NCBI GenBank assembly: GCA_944321885.1
Contig: CALUNB010000021.1
Location: 1-42,038 of the forward strand
Reading direction: 5' to 3'
Source: an uncultured Bacteroidales bacterium
GTDB lineage: Bacteria; Bacteroidota; Bacteroidia; Bacteroidales; P3
Length of the DNA stretch: 42,038 nucleotides
The position numbers and the translations under genes are program-made. Positions 24,282 to 33,404 of the stretch are shown in pieces. Every line of letters begins with the position of its first letter. The first letter of the stretch is position 1. The notes under the pieces were generated by a model. The model made no database searches and had not been told where the DNA came from. It saw nothing but the letters and a program-made list of their open reading frames with translations.

Positions 24282-26871
24282 GCCCCTGCTGCAAAAGCCA
24301 TATCCCGGAAACGAAACCCGGCGGACAAGAATCCATCGGTTTTCATGTTCATACGTCATGTCCTGGAAAGGCCTCTTGCACCGGGGAGGTCTTTCCGTGA
24401 TTCTCTTTCTCTGCCTTTGCCTGCCGGTCTTGGCGCAGGGAACGGCTTGGATCGAGGGGCATGTGCGCGATGCCAAAGGCAAGGGCATCGCTGTGGTCGC
24501 CGTGGGAATCACCAATTTGCCGAAACCCATCGGGACGGCCACAGGGGAAAACGGGGAATATCTCCTGAAAGTTCCCGCCGACCAAGATCTGGAAATCCGC
24601 TTCAGCCATACGGCATACCAGCCGGTCCTCAAAAAACTCCGTATCAAGGCGGGAGAGACCCGTACCTTGGACATGGTGATGGAGGAAGCCGCTTTCGAGA
24701 TGGAGGAAGTCAAGGTGGAGGGTTCGCGGACCCGGGGGCCTGGCTACGTGAACCTCTCCCCGGTGGAAAGCCGATCCCTGCCCAGCATCACCGGGGGGGT
24801 GGAAGGCTTAATCATGGCACTGCCTGGGGTCAACAGCAACAACGAACTCAGCTCCCAGTATTCGGTCCGGGGCGGGAATTTCGATGAAAACTTGGTGTAC
24901 GTGAACGGAATAGAGGTCTACCGGCCTTTCTTGACCCGTTCGGGTGAACAAGAAGGCCTGAGCTTCATCAATCCCGATTTGGTCCAGACCTTGACCTTTT
25001 CCAGCGGAGGGTTCGATGCCAAATACGGGGACAAGATGTCTTCGGTCCTGGACATACGCTACAAAACCCCTACCGAGTTCGCCGGTTCGTTCGGCATCAA
25101 CTTCATGGGAGGCCACCTTCATTTGGAAGGGGCTTCCAAAAACAAGAGATTCACTTACTTGCTCGGACTCCGCCAACGCAATTCCCAATGGGTGCTCAAA
25201 GGCTTGGACCGCACGGGCCAGTACAAACCTTCCTTTACCGACTTCCAGGCCCTTCTCAGCTACCAGATTTCGTCGAAGGACAAATTGGAACTCCTCGGCA
25301 ACATCGCCCACAACCGCTACCGTTTCACGCCGCAAAGCCAGCAGACCCGTTTCGGGAGCATGGGGGATGCCAAATCGTTCTGGGTCGATTTCGACGGCTT
25401 TGAATTGGACCGTTTCACGACCTATTTCGGAGCATTGAGCTGGACCCACCAGCAGGATTCCAGGACACAGCACCGCTTGACTTACAGTTTTTTCAACACG
25501 GTCGAAAGCGAGAATTTCGACATCGAGGGTTTTTACCGCCTCAGCGAAATCTCGGACGACGGCCAAGGCGGGGTCGTCGAAGGGGAAACCTTGGGAACCG
25601 GGCACTACATGGACCATGCCCGGAACTACCTCAACGGTTTGGTAACGGCCCTCGAATACCAAGGTTCCATCCAGACGCGCCCGGCTTTCTGGCAATGGGG
25701 ATTCAAGTACCAGTACGAGGACATCATCGACCACCTCAACGAATGGCATATGGAAGACTCGGCGGGCTACAACCTGCCCGTGGAGCATCCTGAACCGGGT
25801 TCGGACGCCCCGGACCTCGACCCGCCCTCTCTGCAAAATGTTTACAAGGCGCAGAACAGGACACGCTCGCACCGCTTCAATGCCTTCGCCCAGGGGCGCT
25901 TCGACTTCAACACGAACGGGATGTACGTGCTGGATGCCGGTATCCGGTTCTCCTATTGGACCTTGAACAATGAATTCACTTTCAGCCCCCGTCTGAATTT
26001 CAACATCCATCCGGACTGGGAGCGCGAGGTCCACTTCCGCATTGCCTTGGGTCATTATGCCCAACCTCCGTTCTACAAGGAACTGCGCGACATCCACGGA
26101 AACCTGCATACCGACGTGAAAGCCCAGAAAGCCATCCATGCGGTTCTCGGCTCCGATATTTACATCAAGATGTGGAACCGGCCTTTCAAAGTGACGATGG
26201 AGGCCTATTACAAATACCTCTACGATCTCAATCCTTACGAAATCGACAACGTGCGGATCCGTTACATGGCAAACAACGATGGTAAGGGCTACGCGACGGG
26301 CTTCGACTTCCGCCTCGACGGGGAATTCGTCCCGGGAGTGAACTCCTGGATCAGTCTTTCGTTCATGAACACGCGGGAGAACATCACCTATTACGATGCC
26401 CAAGGGACGAGCCGGCAGACGGGTTGGATTCCCCGGCCTACCGACCAGCTTTTTTCCATCAACCTCTACGTACAAGATTACTTGGATTTCCTTTTCAAGA
26501 GCAAGAAGTTGCAAAAGGCTTTCAAAGTCTATCTGAACGCAGTTTACGCCACCGGCCTGCCTTCGGGCGATTCGGAACGCTTGGAGAACCCGGAAGAACT
26601 CCAAGGCCGGAAAACCCGGCTCCCGGACTACAAACGGGTGGACTTGGGTTTGGCCTTCCGGCTCAAAGGAGAGGAAAGGGAGTTCAAGAACCGCAAAAAT
26701 CCGCTCAACTACCTCAAGGAAGCTTGGTTGACACTCGAATTGTTCAATATGTTCCAGATGCGGAACACCATTTCTTATATGTGGATTCCCACGGTGGACG
26801 GCATGCGCTACGCGGTTCCCAACACCTTGACGCCCTTACAGGTGAACCTGAAACTGGATATCACGTTCTAA
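24271..26871 (+). CDS. TonB-dependent outer-membrane receptor
   Basis: This is a TonB-dependent receptor of about 866 residues. A signal sequence (LSVILFLCLCLPVLAQ) is followed by a carboxypeptidase-regulatory-like domain (about residues 58-140, ending LDMVMEEAAFEMEEVKV). Next come a plug domain (VEGLIMALPGVNSNNELSSQYSVRGGNFDENLVYVNGIEVYRP) and a 22-strand-type barrel ending VNLKLDITF with the terminal aromatic. The substrate is unknown; no SusD gene is adjacent, so it is not a typical polysaccharide locus. ATGs at 24253 and 24271 overlap the upstream stop, while ATG 24358 would give the most normal signal peptide. Confidence 0.88.
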   Translation: MKNKPLLQKPYPGNETRRTRIHRFSCSYVMSWKGLLHRGGLSVILFLCLCLPVLAQGTAWIEGHVRDAKGKGIAVVAVGITNLPKPIGTATGENGEYLLKVPADQDLEIRFSHTAYQPVLKKLRIKAGETRTLDMVMEEAAFEMEEVKVEGSRTRGPGYVNLSPVESRSLPSITGGVEGLIMALPGVNSNNELSSQYSVRGGNFDENLVYVNGIEVYRPFLTRSGEQEGLSFINPDLVQTLTFSSGGFDAKYGDKMSSVLDIRYKTPTEFAGSFGINFMGGHLHLEGASKNKRFTYLLGLRQRNSQWVLKGLDRTGQYKPSFTDFQALLSYQISSKDKLELLGNIAHNRYRFTPQSQQTRFGSMGDAKSFWVDFDGFELDRFTTYFGALSWTHQQDSRTQHRLTYSFFNTVESENFDIEGFYRLSEISDDGQGGVVEGETLGTGHYMDHARNYLNGLVTALEYQGSIQTRPAFWQWGFKYQYEDIIDHLNEWHMEDSAGYNLPVEHPEPGSDAPDLDPPSLQNVYKAQNRTRSHRFNAFAQGRFDFNTNGMYVLDAGIRFSYWTLNNEFTFSPRLNFNIHPDWEREVHFRIALGHYAQPPFYKELRDIHGNLHTDVKAQKAIHAVLGSDIYIKMWNRPFKVTMEAYYKYLYDLNPYEIDNVRIRYMANNDGKGYATGFDFRLDGEFVPGVNSWISLSFMNTRENITYYDAQGTSRQTGWIPRPTDQLFSINLYVQDYLDFLFKSKKLQKAFKVYLNAVYATGLPSGDSERLENPEELQGRKTRLPDYKRVDLGLAFRLKGEEREFKNRKNPLNYLKEAWLTLELFNMFQMRNTISYMWIPTVDGMRYAVPNTLTPLQVNLKLDITF

Positions 26872-26966
26872 AACCGGGGAAACAAGTCCCGCAAAGTTAC
26901 GTTCGTGCCAACAAGCCGGTTCCGGATGCAAACTCAGCCTGCAAAACAAGAATCCATCTTTTTCCT

Positions 26967-26974
26967 TAGCTTTG
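26967..26974 (+). promoter_or_regulatory. -7 box upstream of the AAA-ATPase/PDDEXK gene
   Basis: TAGCTTTG fits TAnnTTTG, 28 bases before the start codon. The -33 region is not clear. Confidence 0.5.
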
Positions 26975-27002
26975 CATAACATAACCGGAAAAACTTCGCG
27001 CC

Positions 27003-28556
27003 ATGTTGTATCCAATTGGAATCCAAAATTTTGAAAAACTTCGCCAAGGCGGTTTTGCCTATGTGGACAAAACAGATTTGGTTTACCAAATAGTCTGTAT
27101 GGGCGGATATTATTTCCTGAGCCGTCCCCGCCGTTTCGGCAAAAGCCTGCTGCTCTCCACCATGGAGGCCTATTTCCAAGGCAAGAAGGAATTGTTCGAA
27201 GGTTTGGCCATCGGGAAATTGGAAAAGGATTGGACGGAATACCCGGTGCTGCATCTGGATTTGGGAGGAAAGGAGTACAAGAGCTTGGAAGATCTGGATA
27301 CCCGGTTGGACCGGTATCTGGGCCTTTGGGAATCCCTACTGGAGAGTCCAAAACGGTATCCTATGGCCGATGCCCGTTTCTCCGATATCATCGATACCGC
27401 CTATCAAAAAACTGGCAAGCCGGTAGTCATCCTCGTCGATGAATACGACAAGCCCATCGTGGACAACTTGGACAAGGACGAACTCAAAGAGGCTTTCCGC
27501 AGCCGCCTCTCCGGTTTCTACAGCGTGATGAAAGCCCAGGACGGCAAAATCCGCCTCGGCTTCCTCACCGGCATCACCAAAATAGGACAACTGAGCATCT
27601 TCAGCGGCCTCAACAACCTCAAAGACATCTCGCTCGACCCTCGCTATGTGGATTTGTGCGGCATCTCCGAAAACGACCTGCACCGATACTTCGACGAAAG
27701 CGTACAAGAACTGGCCCAAACCAACCAGCTTTCGAAAGAAGAGGGATACGCCCGCCTGAAATCCCTTTACGATGGTTACCATTTCTCCTTCAACAGCATC
27801 GGTATCTATAACCCTTTCAGCCTGCTCAACACCCTTAGCAGTAAGCAATTCTTAGAATATTGGTACGGAACAGGCACCCCTACGTTCCTCACGGTAGCCC
27901 TCAGGCAGACCGAATACGACATCACCAAGCTGACCGAAAACGAAATCCAGATTTCCATATCCCGGTTGTCCGAGGTCGATTCTTACAAACAAGATCCGGT
28001 TCCTTTACTGTACCAATGCGGTTATTTGACCATCAAGGAATGTTTCCCGGACTTCAACGCCTGCACGCTCGGCTTCCCCAACCAGGAAGTCCGCAACGGC
28101 TTCCTCCGGATGCAACTTTCCTATTATGTCCCCAAAGGGGGAACGGATAGCGATGTCTTGATTCTCAGGCTTTATCAATCCCTCAAAGCCGGCAATCCCG
28201 AAGAAATGATGAAGCTTCTGGACGGCCTGTTCGCCAATCAGAATTATCAAATCCAAGGTAATGCCGAAAAGGATGTCCAATACGCCTTGTCCATCATCTT
28301 CAACCTCCTCGGCCAGCATGTGCATACCGAATGCCAGACCAGCAACGGACGCATGGACGTGCTGATTGAAAACAAGGATTACGTCTACATCCTTGAACTC
28401 AAAATCAATGCCAGCGCGGACGAGGCCTTGCAACAAATCGAGGACAAGGGGTACGACCGCCCTTACGCCGCCGATTCGAGGAAACTCTTCAAAATCGGGG
28501 TTTGTTTCTCCACCCAGACCCGGCGCATCGAGGATTGGCGCATCCGCGGATTGTAG
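27003..28556 (+). CDS. AAA-ATPase-like / PD-(D/E)XK nuclease (PDDEXK_9) protein
   Basis: The 517-residue protein joins an N-terminal AAA-ATPase-like domain (PF09820 type) to a C-terminal PDDEXK_9 nuclease domain (PF08011 type). It begins LYPIGIQNFEKLRQGGFAYVDKT, the usual start. The P-loop variant is SRPRRFGKSLLLST (about 40-53) and Walker B is VVILVDEYDKP (about 140). The nuclease core is GRMDVLIEN...YVYILELKI near residues 447-467, with D, E and K in place. The family is highly multiplied in Bacteroidales; its role is unknown, though defence or mobile-element functions are often guessed. Composition is only slightly AT-richer than neighbours. Confidence 0.88.
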   Translation: MLYPIGIQNFEKLRQGGFAYVDKTDLVYQIVCMGGYYFLSRPRRFGKSLLLSTMEAYFQGKKELFEGLAIGKLEKDWTEYPVLHLDLGGKEYKSLEDLDTRLDRYLGLWESLLESPKRYPMADARFSDIIDTAYQKTGKPVVILVDEYDKPIVDNLDKDELKEAFRSRLSGFYSVMKAQDGKIRLGFLTGITKIGQLSIFSGLNNLKDISLDPRYVDLCGISENDLHRYFDESVQELAQTNQLSKEEGYARLKSLYDGYHFSFNSIGIYNPFSLLNTLSSKQFLEYWYGTGTPTFLTVALRQTEYDITKLTENEIQISISRLSEVDSYKQDPVPLLYQCGYLTIKECFPDFNACTLGFPNQEVRNGFLRMQLSYYVPKGGTDSDVLILRLYQSLKAGNPEEMMKLLDGLFANQNYQIQGNAEKDVQYALSIIFNLLGQHVHTECQTSNGRMDVLIENKDYVYILELKINASADEALQQIEDKGYDRPYAADSRKLFKIGVCFSTQTRRIEDWRIRGL

Positions 28557-28576
28557 TATTTTAGACAGATTCTATG

Positions 28577-28584
28577 TACTTTTG
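28577..28584 (+). promoter_or_regulatory. -7 box of prfA
   Basis: TACTTTTG fits TAnnTTTG, 63 bases before the prfA start. A TTG lies 23 bases upstream, more than the optimal spacing. Confidence 0.55.
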
Positions 28585-28647
28585 CCAGTTTGGATTCGCC
28601 CGTCATGAAATGCCAGACGGCATCCCCAGAGAAAGTTATACAACCCC

Positions 28648-29727
28648 ATGGATAATATGTTAGAGAAGCTTGACGCGTTGAGCGTCAGGTACAAGGAGAT
28701 TGAAGAGGAGATGAACCAGCCCGATGTCATGCAAGACATGAAGCGGTACATCAAGTTGAGCAAGGACTACAAAGACCTCCAGCCGGTCATGGCTGCCTAC
28801 AAGGATTACAAGAATTTGATTTCCAATATCGCTTCGGCCAAGGAAGTCCTCAACACCGAGAAAGACGAGGAATTCCGCGACATGGCCAAGGAAGAACTCA
28901 GTACCTATACCAAGGAAAAGGATGAATTGGAAGAAAAAATCCGGATATTGCTGATTCCAGCCGACCCACAGGATTCCAAGAACGCCATTGTGGAAATCCG
29001 CGCAGGAACCGGAGGGGACGAGGCAGCCATCTTCGCCGGGGACCTCTACCGGATGTACACGCGCTACTGCGACAACAAGGGTTGGAAAGTGGAAACCGTG
29101 GATTACACCGAAGGCACGGCCGGAGGCTACAAGGAAATCATCTTCAATGTTTCCGGAGATGGGGTTTACGGCATTTTGAAATACGAATCGGGGGTACACC
29201 GCGTGCAACGGGTCCCTGCCACCGAAACGATGGGACGGGTCCACACTTCCGCCGCCTCGGTCGTTGTCCTGCCCGAAGCCGACGAGTTCGATGTGGAACT
29301 CAAGCCCAGCGATATCCGCAAGGATACCTATTGCTCTTCCGGCCCAGGCGGACAGTCGGTCAACACCACCTATTCGGCAGTGCGCCTGACCCATATCCCG
29401 ACCGGCATCGTGGTAGCAATCCAAGACGAGAAATCCCAAATCAAGAATTACGAAAAGGCTTTGCGCGTCCTGCGTACCCGCATCTACGAAATCGAATACC
29501 AGAAATACCTGGATGAAATTTCCTCCAAGCGCAAGACCATGGTTTCCACCGGCGACCGTTCGGCCAAGATCCGTACCTACAACTATCCTCAGAGCCGAGT
29601 CACCGACCATCGTATCAATTACACGACCCATGCCTTGGGGACTTTCATGGACGGGGATATCCAAGAAATGATCGATGCCCTGCAATTGGCGGAAAATGCA
29701 GAAAAGATGAAGGAGTCGGTAGGCTAA
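28648..29727 (+). CDS. prfA: Peptide chain release factor 1
   Basis: RF1 recognises UAA and UAG and triggers peptidyl-tRNA hydrolysis. The 359-residue protein has the PxT-type recognition tripeptide PAT (190-192) and the GGQ loop in [16 protein letters not shown] (GGQ at 234-236). The N-terminal helical domain is full length. PAT rather than SPF supports RF1 over RF2. The ATG at 28648 gives the expected [11 protein letters not shown] start. Confidence 0.96.
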   Translation: MDNMLEKLDALSVRYKEIEEEMNQPDVMQDMKRYIKLSKDYKDLQPVMAAYKDYKNLISNIASAKEVLNTEKDEEFRDMAKEELSTYTKEKDELEEKIRILLIPADPQDSKNAIVEIRAGTGGDEAAIFAGDLYRMYTRYCDNKGWKVETVDYTEGTAGGYKEIIFNVSGDGVYGILKYESGVHRVQRVPATETMGRVHTSAASVVVLPEADEFDVELKPSDIRKDTYCSSGPGGQSVNTTYSAVRLTHIPTGIVVAIQDEKSQIKNYEKALRVLRTRIYEIEYQKYLDEISSKRKTMVSTGDRSAKIRTYNYPQSRVTDHRINYTTHALGTFMDGDIQEMIDALQLAENAEKMKESVG

Positions 29728-29733
29728 GGTGGA

Positions 29734-29755
29734 GTGTCAAAAGTTTTTTTGACAC
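29734..29755 (+). terminator. Hairpin after prfA
   Basis: GTGTCAAAA (29734-29742) and TTTTGACAC (29747-29755) form a perfect 9-base stem. It is followed by AGCCTCC rather than a T-tract, so termination strength is uncertain. It shares TTTGACACAGCC with the purE terminator and the hpt upstream region. Confidence 0.5.
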
Positions 29756-29866
29756 AGCCTCCATTGAACAACGCCTGAGAACTGTGTTTTCATACGTTAT
29801 CAATGGCCTGAATAGAATTGGGTAAAACCATTACTCCAAGCTTAACCGAACAGCAAAAGCAGCAAA

Positions 29867-30682
29867 ATGAACAGAAAAGAACTTGTAAATCAAATAAAGG
29901 AAAAGAAAAGCTTCCTCTGCGTGGGCCTCGACCCCGATTTGGCCAAGATGCCCGAATGCGTGAAAGCAGAGACAGACCCCATCTTTGCCTTCAACCGGCA
30001 AATCATCGATGCGACCCTGCCCTATGCAGTCGCCTACAAGCCCAACACGGCTTTCTACGAAGCCTATGGCATCCAAGGCATGCTTTCTTTGCAAAAGACC
30101 ATCCAATACCTGCATCATAAAAACGTTTTCACGATTGCCGATGCCAAACGGGGTGACATTGGGAACACCTCTGCCCGTTACGCCCAGGCTTTCCTTTCTC
30201 CCGAAGGCGATTTCAATTTCGATGCCATCACGGTAGCCCCATACATGGGTTCCGATTCGGTATCGCCTTTCTTGGGCATTCCCGACAAATGGGTCATCCT
30301 CTTGGCTTTGACCTCCAATCCGGGTTCGACCGATTTCCAGACCTGGGAAAACGCCTCTCCCCGGCTTTACCAACGGGTCCTGGAGGTATCCAAACAATGG
30401 GGCAACGAGGAAAACATGATGTACGTGGTCGGTGCCACCAAAGCCGAGATGCTGAAAGACATCCGTCGTATCGTGCCCAAGCATTTCCTGTTGGTGCCTG
30501 GTGTGGGCGCCCAAGGCGGGAGTTTGGAAGAAGTTTGCCTCAACGGTTTCATAGAGGGTGAAGCCGGTTTGCTCATCAATGCCTCGCGTAGCATCCTGTA
30601 CGCCTCCAAGGGCGAGGATTTCGCCGAAGCCGCCGCAGCGGAAGCCCGGCGGATGCAGCAACAGATGGCCGCGTATTTGTAA
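29867..30682 (+). CDS. pyrF: Orotidine 5'-phosphate decarboxylase
   Basis: PyrF forms UMP in the last step of pyrimidine synthesis. At 271 residues it is the longer type 2 form. It shows the catalytic motif DAKRGDIGNT near residue 92 (Lys and Asp network), FLCVGLDPDLAKMP at the start and VPGVGAQGG for phosphate binding near residue 210. No clear -7 box is visible in the 139-base gap after prfA. Confidence 0.95.
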   Translation: MNRKELVNQIKEKKSFLCVGLDPDLAKMPECVKAETDPIFAFNRQIIDATLPYAVAYKPNTAFYEAYGIQGMLSLQKTIQYLHHKNVFTIADAKRGDIGNTSARYAQAFLSPEGDFNFDAITVAPYMGSDSVSPFLGIPDKWVILLALTSNPGSTDFQTWENASPRLYQRVLEVSKQWGNEENMMYVVGATKAEMLKDIRRIVPKHFLLVPGVGAQGGSLEEVCLNGFIEGEAGLLINASRSILYASKGEDFAEAAAAEARRMQQQMAAYL

Positions 30683-30731
30683 ACGAATTTCTTGCGACAA
30701 ACCAAACCGCAAAAGCCAATCGTATCAAGGC

Positions 30732-31256
30732 ATGAGACAAGCAAGTTGCACTAAAACCAAGCCTTGCGACAAATTGCAACTCATGAAATCCGATACGGTA
30801 TGCGTGCTTGAATCTTTTGCCATGGAAAAGCAAAGTAAAAGAAAAGATTTACCGATGCATGGCTTGGAAAAAATTCCTGTGGAAGCCTTATTAAAACTGT
30901 CGAGACAGGAAGTTGGACAATGGGCATCTTATGCCCAAGAATTAGAAGAAAGAAACCAAGCCCTGGCAAAAGATTTACAGAAAAAGGAGAAAAGAATCGA
31001 ACAACTGGAACAACAACTGGCAGATTTGCAATCTTACCGCTTAACAGCAGAAGACAAGCGCGAACTCAAACTCAAACTCAGTGAGTCCAGCCGCTGGAAA
31101 GTGCTGGAAAACCAAGTGGAAAACCTAAAAGAGCAAGTAAGAAAACTGACGAAGCTGAATGCGGAATACATGAACAGAATCTGCCAGCTGAACCATAATA
31201 TTCCACAAGAGCCTGATTGTAAAAACAGTCAAGCAATTTCTCAAACCGCCCTGTGA
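30732..31256 (+). CDS. Coiled-coil protein of unknown function
   Basis: I do not recognise a family. From about residue 60 of the 174-residue reading the protein is a long charged coiled coil (SYAQELEERNQALAKDLQKK, KRIEQLEQQLADLQ, VENLKEQVRKLTKLNAEYMNRI). There is no signal peptide or membrane segment. The start is uncertain: ATGs at 30732, 30783 and 30822 (MEKQSKRKD) are all in frame, and the last gives a 144-residue, purely cytosolic helical protein. Base composition is AT-richer than neighbours. Its stop overlaps the GTG start of the next gene by four bases, so the two are coupled. Confidence 0.6.
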   Translation: MRQASCTKTKPCDKLQLMKSDTVCVLESFAMEKQSKRKDLPMHGLEKIPVEALLKLSRQEVGQWASYAQELEERNQALAKDLQKKEKRIEQLEQQLADLQSYRLTAEDKRELKLKLSESSRWKVLENQVENLKEQVRKLTKLNAEYMNRICQLNHNIPQEPDCKNSQAISQTAL

Positions 31257-32362
31257 AACAGCCTTTACTCAAAACAAGCTTGATGGCAGGAATCCTTGCG
31301 GGTTCCCTCGGCAAGTTGCAAGCCCAAACGGAGGTGTATTCCTGCCTTTTTGCAGGGAGCAACGATGCCTGGGAAAGCAATTTTGCCACCCGGAGCACGA
31401 ACTGGGATTCCGCCCAACCGCCCGTAATCGCTTGGTTCGCCTTGGATTCCAACGGCGATATACGCTTCCCGGACCATTATCCGGAATACCGGAACGGGAA
31501 CCGCTTCCAAACTTCCATCCCGGCCATGCCCTCTCCTTCCACCCCCGGGACAGCCGTCCAGAAGGAGGAACAAGAGGTTAACGAAACAGACAGCATTCCG
31601 GAAACAGGAACAAGAAGCAAACAGGAAGACGGGCTGATGCTCTTTTCCTTTCCTGGTGCCAAAAACGGAGATTTCTTTTTCATCTACAAAGCTTTCGGTG
31701 GGCTTCGACCTAATTCACTCTACCGCATTTCCTCCCTGGCATCCTTCTCCATTCCCGAAGTCTCTCAAAACAGCAGGGGCCGGGTTCACCTGAAAATGGG
31801 AGCCAGCATGGGCTTGCCCCAAGTCTCCAACCACCGCTACACCGTGTTTGAAAAAGGGGAAGGGGCCGAATCCGGTAAGGATATCGCCTTGGTAGGCAGC
31901 CTGCCCGTCGAACCCGGTTCGGAAAACCATCGTTATTACACGCAAAACTACGACCATCCCCTCTTGGTTTCCTCCGACCATGCCGGCAGGCTCTACGTGA
32001 TTATCGGTATCGAACCCGAAATGGAAAACGGTCCTATGCCGGATGTCTGCCTGCACTCGCTCCGTCTCCTGTTCGATTACACGGGCAAGGACAGTGCCGC
32101 CTTGGCAGAACATTTCCGGGTGGAAATCAAGGAATCGGAAACAGAGGGCATTTTCCGGTACCGGATGTTGCCCGAAGAAGAAGTCCTGCAATTTTCCATC
32201 TATTCGGAAAAAGGGCATTTGATTTTAGTCGAAAACGAACTGGATTGCCTTCCGGTCTGCCCCGGCCTGATTGATGCCACCCTGTTGCCTCCCGGCATGT
32301 ACTGGGTCGAATTCTTGTTGCCCGACCAACGCAAAATCGTGAGCTACTTGAATATAAAATGA
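31253..32362 (+). CDS. Secreted protein with type IX sorting domain-like C-terminus
   Basis: The 369-residue product starts at GTG 31253, overlapping the previous stop as GTGA, with a signal peptide (LLKTSLMAGILAGSLGKLQAQ). The middle has an Asp/Asn-rich beta segment and a Pro/Ser/Glu linker, with no recognised domain. The last 70 residues (FSIYSEKGHLILVEN, LPPGMYWVEFLLPDQRKIVSYLNIK) resemble a T9SS type A C-terminal sorting domain: strand, G turn, G-x-Y strand, basic strand. If so, the protein is secreted through type IX and anchored at the surface. No T9SS structural gene is recognised in the window. Confidence 0.6.
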   Translation: MKQPLLKTSLMAGILAGSLGKLQAQTEVYSCLFAGSNDAWESNFATRSTNWDSAQPPVIAWFALDSNGDIRFPDHYPEYRNGNRFQTSIPAMPSPSTPGTAVQKEEQEVNETDSIPETGTRSKQEDGLMLFSFPGAKNGDFFFIYKAFGGLRPNSLYRISSLASFSIPEVSQNSRGRVHLKMGASMGLPQVSNHRYTVFEKGEGAESGKDIALVGSLPVEPGSENHRYYTQNYDHPLLVSSDHAGRLYVIIGIEPEMENGPMPDVCLHSLRLLFDYTGKDSAALAEHFRVEIKESETEGIFRYRMLPEEEVLQFSIYSEKGHLILVENELDCLPVCPGLIDATLLPPGMYWVEFLLPDQRKIVSYLNIK

Positions 32363-32413
32363 TTCCCGGTTCAAACGCTTCCTTTCCGCCTGCCTACAAA
32401 ACAAAATCCTGCG

Positions 32414-32421
32414 TATCTTTG
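32414..32421 (+). promoter_or_regulatory. -7 box of gpmA
   Basis: TATCTTTG followed by CAAG is a perfect -7 element 108 bases before the start; the -33 region is weak. It shows that gpmA is transcribed separately from the upstream secreted-protein gene. Confidence 0.6.
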
Positions 32422-32528
32422 CAAGTTTGGGAACCCAAATAGGGAAACCTGCTTAACCTCCGGAATTTTTCCTGCCTTGGCCCTTGGGCCCCGGAACGGA
32501 AAAGACCGGATTGAAAAACAATCGAAAC

Positions 32529-33278
32529 ATGAAAAAAGTTGTGCTCATCAGGCACGGGGAAAGTGCCTGGAACAAGGAAAACCGCTTCACCGGATGGACA
32601 GACGTAGATTTGACCCCTCATGGCACGGAAGAAGCCCGCGAAGCCGGTAAATTGCTCAAGGAAAAAGGATTCCACTTCGATATGGCTTATACTTCCTATC
32701 TCAAAAGAGCCATCAAGACCTTGAACACCGTCTTGGAAGAAATGGACCAACTTTGGATTCCGGTGGAAAAGACCTGGCGTTTGAACGAAAAACATTACGG
32801 TATGCTCCAAGGCCTCAACAAAGCCGAAACCGCTGAAAAATACGGGGATGCCCAAGTGAAAATCTGGCGGCGCAGCTACGACATCGCACCGGCCCCCTTG
32901 GCTGCCGACGACAGCCGCAGCCCGCTCGTCGATCCCCGCTATGCCAAAGTAGACAAGAACCTCTTACCGCTGACCGAATCGCTCAAGGACACGGTGGCCC
33001 GTATCGTTCCTTATTGGACGGAAACCATCGTGCCTTCGCTCAAGCACTGCAATGAAATCTTGGTGGCCGCCCACGGAAACTCCTTGCGGGGCATCATCAA
33101 ATATATCAAGGGGATTTCGGACGAGGACATCGTAGGTTTGAACCTGCCGACCGCCGTTCCCTACCTCTTCGAGTTCGATGACGACATGAACCTGGTGAAG
33201 GACGAATTCCTCGGCGACCCTGAAAAAATCAAGGCGCTGATGGAAGCCGTGGCCAACCAAGGAAAGGCCAAGAAATAA
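32529..33278 (+). CDS. gpmA: 2,3-bisphosphoglycerate-dependent phosphoglycerate mutase
   Basis: GpmA interconverts 3- and 2-phosphoglycerate in glycolysis. The 249-residue protein has the phosphohistidine motif [10 protein letters not shown] (His9), [10 protein letters not shown], the [11 protein letters not shown] segment and the second catalytic histidine in [13 protein letters not shown]. The ATG at 32529 puts the RHG motif at residue 8 as usual. Length matches the dimeric bacterial enzyme. Confidence 0.96.
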   Translation: MKKVVLIRHGESAWNKENRFTGWTDVDLTPHGTEEAREAGKLLKEKGFHFDMAYTSYLKRAIKTLNTVLEEMDQLWIPVEKTWRLNEKHYGMLQGLNKAETAEKYGDAQVKIWRRSYDIAPAPLAADDSRSPLVDPRYAKVDKNLLPLTESLKDTVARIVPYWTETIVPSLKHCNEILVAAHGNSLRGIIKYIKGISDEDIVGLNLPTAVPYLFEFDDDMNLVKDEFLGDPEKIKALMEAVANQGKAKK

Positions 33279-33404
33279 ACCGAAAGAACCCACAACCCGC
33301 ATCCCGGCAGTAATGAACCACAAAGGTTTCAGACAGAAAAACTGTCGATTACATTCCTCCGGGGACGGGAACAAATCCTAAAAACGGGAAACAATCCTAC
33401 AAAA

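Noticed and set aside
24808..26604. A 598-residue minus-strand open frame inside the TonB receptor gene
   Set aside because: It is antisense to a clear receptor gene, its residues are Val/Arg/Gly-biased without domain features, and the plus-strand motifs are unambiguous.
30822..31256. IS66-type transposase N-terminus (coiled coil)
   Set aside because: The coiled coil alone is not diagnostic; no zinc finger, DDE domain or inverted-repeat ends are visible.
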